Part shown: in pieces, positions 60,400 through 64,000 of the stretch
Layout of the letters: the number at the start of each line of letters is the position of its first letter
Position numbering within the stretch: the first letter of the stretch is position 1
DNA from: Stenotrophomonas aracearum
GTDB lineage: Bacteria > Pseudomonadota > Gammaproteobacteria > Xanthomonadales > Xanthomonadaceae
Length of the DNA: 64,000 nucleotides
Direction of reading: 5' to 3'
Assembly: GCF_031834615.1 (NCBI RefSeq)
Contig: NZ_CP115543.1
Span: 569,001-633,000 of the forward strand
The notes under the pieces: generated by a model
The model's database searches: none
Told to the model about the DNA's origin: nothing
What the model saw: only the letters and a program-made list of their open reading frames with translations
Program-made: the position numbers and the translations under genes

Positions 60400-63159
60400 A
60401 TGTTCAACGGCAATAGTGGCCTTAAGCGTGGTCTCAAAAGGGTCGCGGCGAAAGTCCTTTCCATCAACTGGTTCCGTCCTGTTCCCAGCCGGCTGAAGTT
60501 GTACCTGGTGCGCCGCGCCGGAGTGTGCGACTGGCACTGGTATGCGCGACACGCCCTGGGTCGGCGCTCTGCTTTCTCGGAAGGCCCTAGCCACTTCATA
60601 TCCTTTGGTAACGCTGAGGGGCGCTCTCCCAGCCCGCTGTTCGATCCCGCCTGGTACTGTGGTCGATTCGGGCTGCGTGCAAGCCCACTCGATGCACTTA
60701 CCCAGTATGTCCTCATCGGTGATTGGATCGGCCTCTCCCCAAGTCCTTGGTTCGACACTCGTTATTCGCGAGCGGGCGCCAAGACTGCGACTGGCATGGC
60801 AGCCATCCGGCCGCAGCTTGGGCGTTATCTTGCTGACTATCGGGAGACTGCAGGCCCGCATCCTCTGTTTGACCAGGATTGGTATCTGGACGAGTATCCA
60901 GATGTGCGCGCGAGCGGTGCCAATCCCCTGGTGCACTTCCTCTACGACGGGCTCTCGGAGGGGCGACTTCCCAATCCATACTTTGAGCCTGAGTGGTACC
61001 GCGAGGCGCACCCGGATATTGGTGATGGGAATGCTTTCTCGCACTTTGTGCTGTACGGTGCGGCCGAGGGTCGGAGTCCAGGCCCAGAGTTCAATTCACG
61101 CCAGTACCTAGATGCAAATCCGGACGTGGCTGCCACGGGGATGAATGCCCTCGCGCACTACTTGGCGATCGGTCGCCAGGACGGACGGGAGCTCGGCAAG
61201 CGTCCGCTCGCTCTGAACGACCTCGTAGCCAAGCGAAACTCAGAAGTGCTGCCGCTTCCGTCTGGAGTGGTTGACATCGTCCTGCCGGTCTATCGGGACT
61301 TGATGGTCACCCGCAACTGCGTCGAGTCGGTGTTGCGTTCGAAGAACCGGGTGGCAACCCGTCTCCACATCTATAACGATCGCTCGCCTGAGCCGGAGGT
61401 CACTGCATACCTGCGTGAGGTGGCAGAGGCCAATCCATCGGTCCATCTGGTTGAGAACGTAGAGAACCTCGGATTCGTACGTACTGTCAACGCCGGCATG
61501 GCGCATGCCATGGAGCATGGTGACAGCTTGGGCGCGCTCTTGCTCAATAGTGACACCATCGTCAGCGCCGACTGGGTTGATCGTATGGTTGCGCATATGA
61601 GCCCAACCGTGGGGTCGATCACGGCGCTATCCAATAATGCGACGATCTGCAGCTACCCCAAGCTGGGTGCCAATCCACTGCCTGATGGTGTCAATGCCGG
61701 CACCTTGGATGCGTTGGCGCGTGCCACCAACGCAGGCGTATCCGTGGAAATTCCCACTGGTGTCGGTTTCTGCATGCTGATCTCGCGCTCGGCACTTGAA
61801 ATTGCTGGGCTCTTTGACGCAGAGGCCTTCGGCAAGGGCTATGGTGAAGAGAACGACTTCTGCATGCGCTCTGCAAAACTCGGCTTCCGTCACCGGCTCG
61901 CGATGGATGTCTTCGTGGAGCACGTGGGTGAGGTCAGCTTCGCGGACGACAGCAAGCCGGGCAAGGTCATTGCGCAGCGTGTCATAGATGAGCGCTACCC
62001 TGACTACGGCGCTCAGGTGGCGCGCTTCTGTTCAATGGATCCCGGCTTCGCTGCTAGGATGAGGTTGACCCTGGCCGTCTGGAAAGAACGGGCCAGACCA
62101 ACAGTAGTGTTGTTGACCCACTCGTGGGGCGGTGGGACGGAGCGGGCCGTGCAGGCCATGGCGATGTCAATGGGACAGACCCATGAGGTCGTTGTGATCC
62201 GGCCTATCGAAGACCTGGGTGGGTCTGGCGAAGTCCGGGTGAGTCGTCTGTCGGAGTTCGACGGCTTCGACTTCCTCTTCCGCTACCACTCACCTGATGA
62301 ACTTGCATCGTTGCTGCACGTTTTGGGTGCAACCACTTTGCAGATCCACCACTTGGTTGGCTTCGGTGCATCTGTGCGCCGTGCCATTTCGCTATCAAAA
62401 ATTCCGTTTAGTTTTCATGTGCATGACAACTATGCAATCTGTCCCCAGATCATGCTGACGGACGCGGAAGGCAACTACTGCGGTGAGCCAGATGCGTCGG
62501 GTTGCGATGCTTGTATCGCACAGCGCCCGTCCAATGGCGCTTCGGACATCCGTAACTGGCGGGTGCAGCACGAGTGGGCGCTCCTCGGCGCGCAAGAGGT
62601 CATTGCGCCCAGCAAGGACGCCGCAGCGCGGATGCAGCGCTACGCAGGCGTGCCGGTGCGTGCCCAGTATCACGAAGAAGACATTGGCAGTAACCCGGTC
62701 ACGCTTGGCGCCGGTATCAGGCCGTACCGCGTGCTGCTGTTGGGGGTGATGGCAGCGCACAAGGGCTTGAATCAGCTCAAAGCTATCGCCGAGGAATCGC
62801 GGAGACTGGGGAATCCGCTGCAGATCCATCTCATTGGATATCCCCAGGCCGACGGCATGAAAGATCTTGGATTCACTTGGAGCGGTGCCTACGAGGAAGA
62901 TGAGTTGGACGATCTGATTGCCCGCCACAATCCGGATGCCTTCCTGTTCATCTCGCAGGCGCCTGAAACCTATTCGTACACATTGTCCCACGCGTTGCGA
63001 ACGGGACGACCGATCGCGGCTAACCGGCTAGGTGCCTTCACTGAACGCCTTGTTGGCGTGCCCAATTCGTTGTTGCTCGCCCATGATGCGCCCGCAAGCG
63101 AAGTAGTCCGCTCGCTGTTGACCTGGCTCGACGGCGTGTACTCCCGGGAGCTCGTATGA
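60400..63159 (+). CDS. Two-domain glycosyltransferase (GT2-GT4) with N-terminal repeats
   Basis: A 919-residue cytosolic protein. The N-terminal 265 residues carry five approximately 38-residue repeats of the form FDxxWYLxxxPDVxxxGxNxLxHYxxxGxxEGRxPxP (starting near 45, 81, 157, 195 and 231). Residues about 290-545 are a GT2 domain (VDIVLPVYRDLMVTRNCVESVL, metal-binding NSDT at 383-386, GYGEENDFCMR). Residues about 565-915 are a GT4/GT-B domain (THSWGGGTERAVQAMA, VLLLGVMAAHKGLNQL, SQAPETYSYTLSHALRTGRPI). It probably adds two different linkages of the O-antigen repeat. Lower GC than the left part of the window. Confidence 0.87.
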   Translation: MFNGNSGLKRGLKRVAAKVLSINWFRPVPSRLKLYLVRRAGVCDWHWYARHALGRRSAFSEGPSHFISFGNAEGRSPSPLFDPAWYCGRFGLRASPLDALTQYVLIGDWIGLSPSPWFDTRYSRAGAKTATGMAAIRPQLGRYLADYRETAGPHPLFDQDWYLDEYPDVRASGANPLVHFLYDGLSEGRLPNPYFEPEWYREAHPDIGDGNAFSHFVLYGAAEGRSPGPEFNSRQYLDANPDVAATGMNALAHYLAIGRQDGRELGKRPLALNDLVAKRNSEVLPLPSGVVDIVLPVYRDLMVTRNCVESVLRSKNRVATRLHIYNDRSPEPEVTAYLREVAEANPSVHLVENVENLGFVRTVNAGMAHAMEHGDSLGALLLNSDTIVSADWVDRMVAHMSPTVGSITALSNNATICSYPKLGANPLPDGVNAGTLDALARATNAGVSVEIPTGVGFCMLISRSALEIAGLFDAEAFGKGYGEENDFCMRSAKLGFRHRLAMDVFVEHVGEVSFADDSKPGKVIAQRVIDERYPDYGAQVARFCSMDPGFAARMRLTLAVWKERARPTVVLLTHSWGGGTERAVQAMAMSMGQTHEVVVIRPIEDLGGSGEVRVSRLSEFDGFDFLFRYHSPDELASLLHVLGATTLQIHHLVGFGASVRRAISLSKIPFSFHVHDNYAICPQIMLTDAEGNYCGEPDASGCDACIAQRPSNGASDIRNWRVQHEWALLGAQEVIAPSKDAAARMQRYAGVPVRAQYHEEDIGSNPVTLGAGIRPYRVLLLGVMAAHKGLNQLKAIAEESRRLGNPLQIHLIGYPQADGMKDLGFTWSGAYEEDELDDLIARHNPDAFLFISQAPETYSYTLSHALRTGRPIAANRLGAFTERLVGVPNSLLLAHDAPASEVVRSLLTWLDGVYSRELV

Positions 63160-64000
63160 GCCGGTCGGGCCTACTGCGGGAGCCTGGCCAGAGAGCTGGG
63201 TACGCGACTCGAGTGGCTGTGATTCCGGAGCGATACGGCTCCGTCATGTCGCCATGCGCGAGCATTCGGCTGCATACGTTTGCCGAGCAATTCCCTGCAG
63301 ATGTTCGATACTTGATCCCGGAAGAGTTGGAGGCATTCTCGCCGCATGTCGTAATCTGGAACCGCGGCGCCGTGACCGAAGACCAGCACTTCGAGTTGAT
63401 CGCGGACGCGGGTCAGCGGGGGGCGCGTCTCATCTACGACCTAGACGATAACCTGCTTGCCATGGAAGATCACCCCGAACGTCAGGCATACGCGACGATC
63501 ATCGCAGCTGTTCGTCGGTCGATCTCACTCGCTGAGGTTACGTGGTGCTCGACGCCGCTGCTAGCATCCGCAATAGAAGCGGAAGGGGGCGTCGTGCAGT
63601 GGATGCCTAACGCACTGGATGATGCGCTCTGGAAGGCCGCTGAACCTGTCGCTGCCGAGACGACTCGCGTGGGCCAGCTTCGTCTCCTGTACATGGGGAC
63701 ACGCACACATGACGAGGATTTCCGCCTCTTGGACCAGGCGCTGGAAGTCGCGTGGTCAGAGCGGGAGGGCAAGTTCTCGTTGACCCTGATAGGAGTCAAC
63801 GCGAACGTGTCCCGGCCCAGGCCTTGGCTCAGCGTCGAGAGTCCCCCGGCTCACGTTGGAGCATCATATCCTGCATTCGTGCACTGGTACTCACGTTTGC
63901 GTGGGTTCCATATTGGGATGGCGCCGCTTCTCGACTCTACGTTCAACCGATGCAAGAGCTCGATCAAAGTCCTGGATTACGCACAGCTAGGGCTTGTCAC
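63156..64000 (+). CDS. GT4 glycosyltransferase, truncated by the window edge
   Basis: ATG 63156 overlaps the previous stop (ATGA) and the frame stays open to the window end, 281 codons. The product has VAVIPERYGSVMSPCASIRLHTF, HVVIWNRGAV, ARLIYDLDDNLL and RLLYMGTRTHDEDFRLLDQAL, followed by FHIGMAPLLDSTFNRCKSSIKVLDYAQLG, the acceptor/donor end of the GT-B fold. It is a GT4-type glycosyltransferase of the O-antigen cluster; the C-terminus is outside the window. Sugar specificity is unknown. Confidence 0.8.
   Translation, partial: MSRSGLLREPGQRAGYATRVAVIPERYGSVMSPCASIRLHTFAEQFPADVRYLIPEELEAFSPHVVIWNRGAVTEDQHFELIADAGQRGARLIYDLDDNLLAMEDHPERQAYATIIAAVRRSISLAEVTWCSTPLLASAIEAEGGVVQWMPNALDDALWKAAEPVAAETTRVGQLRLLYMGTRTHDEDFRLLDQALEVAWSEREGKFSLTLIGVNANVSRPRPWLSVESPPAHVGASYPAFVHWYSRLRGFHIGMAPLLDSTFNRCKSSIKVLDYAQLGLV

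Overview
The window looks like a chromosomal segment of a Stenotrophomonas species (Xanthomonadaceae), probably in or near the S. maltophilia complex. The evidence is very high GC, dense oppositely oriented genes of Xanthomonadaceae type (DUF3247, DUF3297, DUF4031, CcdA-TlpA type DipZ, PilU, xanthomonad-type cystathionine gamma-lyase), and many short intergenic palindromes beginning GTAG, with the GTAGTGCCGGCC stem typical of SMAG elements. No tRNA, rRNA, transposase, prophage or CRISPR array was seen.

Layout. 0.1-5.7 kb: a membrane c-di-GMP phosphodiesterase, a DODA-type dioxygenase and a CPA1 Na+/H+ antiporter. 5.9-10.2 kb: small conserved proteins, the MotAB flagellar stator and a cytosolic MsrB. 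10.3-14.7 kb: a secreted Pro-rich protein, a tiny Gln-rich protein, and Lrp divergent from the dadA-dadX alanine-catabolism pair, followed by a DUF3016 lipoprotein. 14.8-20.2 kb: a hybrid histidine kinase, then an rsmC-rsuA-HAD run with ATGA overlaps. 20.2-24.9 kb: fabA-fabB, divergent dinB, an NAD(P)-binding protein and gph. 25.0-28.7 kb: cobalamin riboswitch with btuB, a CobC-like phosphatase, a TfoX C-domain protein and MsrC. 28.8-32.6 kb: bioD and a periplasmic methionine-sulfoxide repair operon (msrB-dipZ-msrA). 32.8-36.4 kb: a two-component system, a secreted alpha/beta hydrolase and a strong small-RNA candidate. 36.5-46.7 kb: queD, a TonB receptor with an M14 peptidase, then a Fur-box-like site ahead of DUF4198, EF-hand and TonB receptor genes. 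46.9-53.5 kb: rhlE, a fumarylacetoacetase-family gene with maiA, pilU, and a DUF4398/OmpA pair. 53.7-56.4 kb: cystathionine beta-synthase and gamma-lyase (transsulfuration).

From 56.4 kb to the right edge the composition changes: lower GC and much less biased codon use. The genes are an ABC O-antigen export pair (wzm, wzt), an acetyltransferase, a methyltransferase with a repeat-built coiled coil, a 919-residue GT2-GT4 fusion and a truncated GT4. In Xanthomonas the hypervariable LPS locus lies beside metB (metB to etfA), so the window probably enters that locus. I read this as an ABC-transporter O-antigen system: the methyltransferase/coiled-coil protein is a candidate chain terminator and ruler, and the carbohydrate-binding tail of Wzt is a candidate reader of the finished end.

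Most original observations: a C-rich-loop sRNA at 36306-36420; three exact-length 25-residue repeats in the 59175-60374 methyltransferase; four genes whose TAG stop codon is supplied by a GTAG repeat; a perfect inverted repeat over the antiporter start region; and maiA, whose only sensible start is a CTG overlapping the previous stop.
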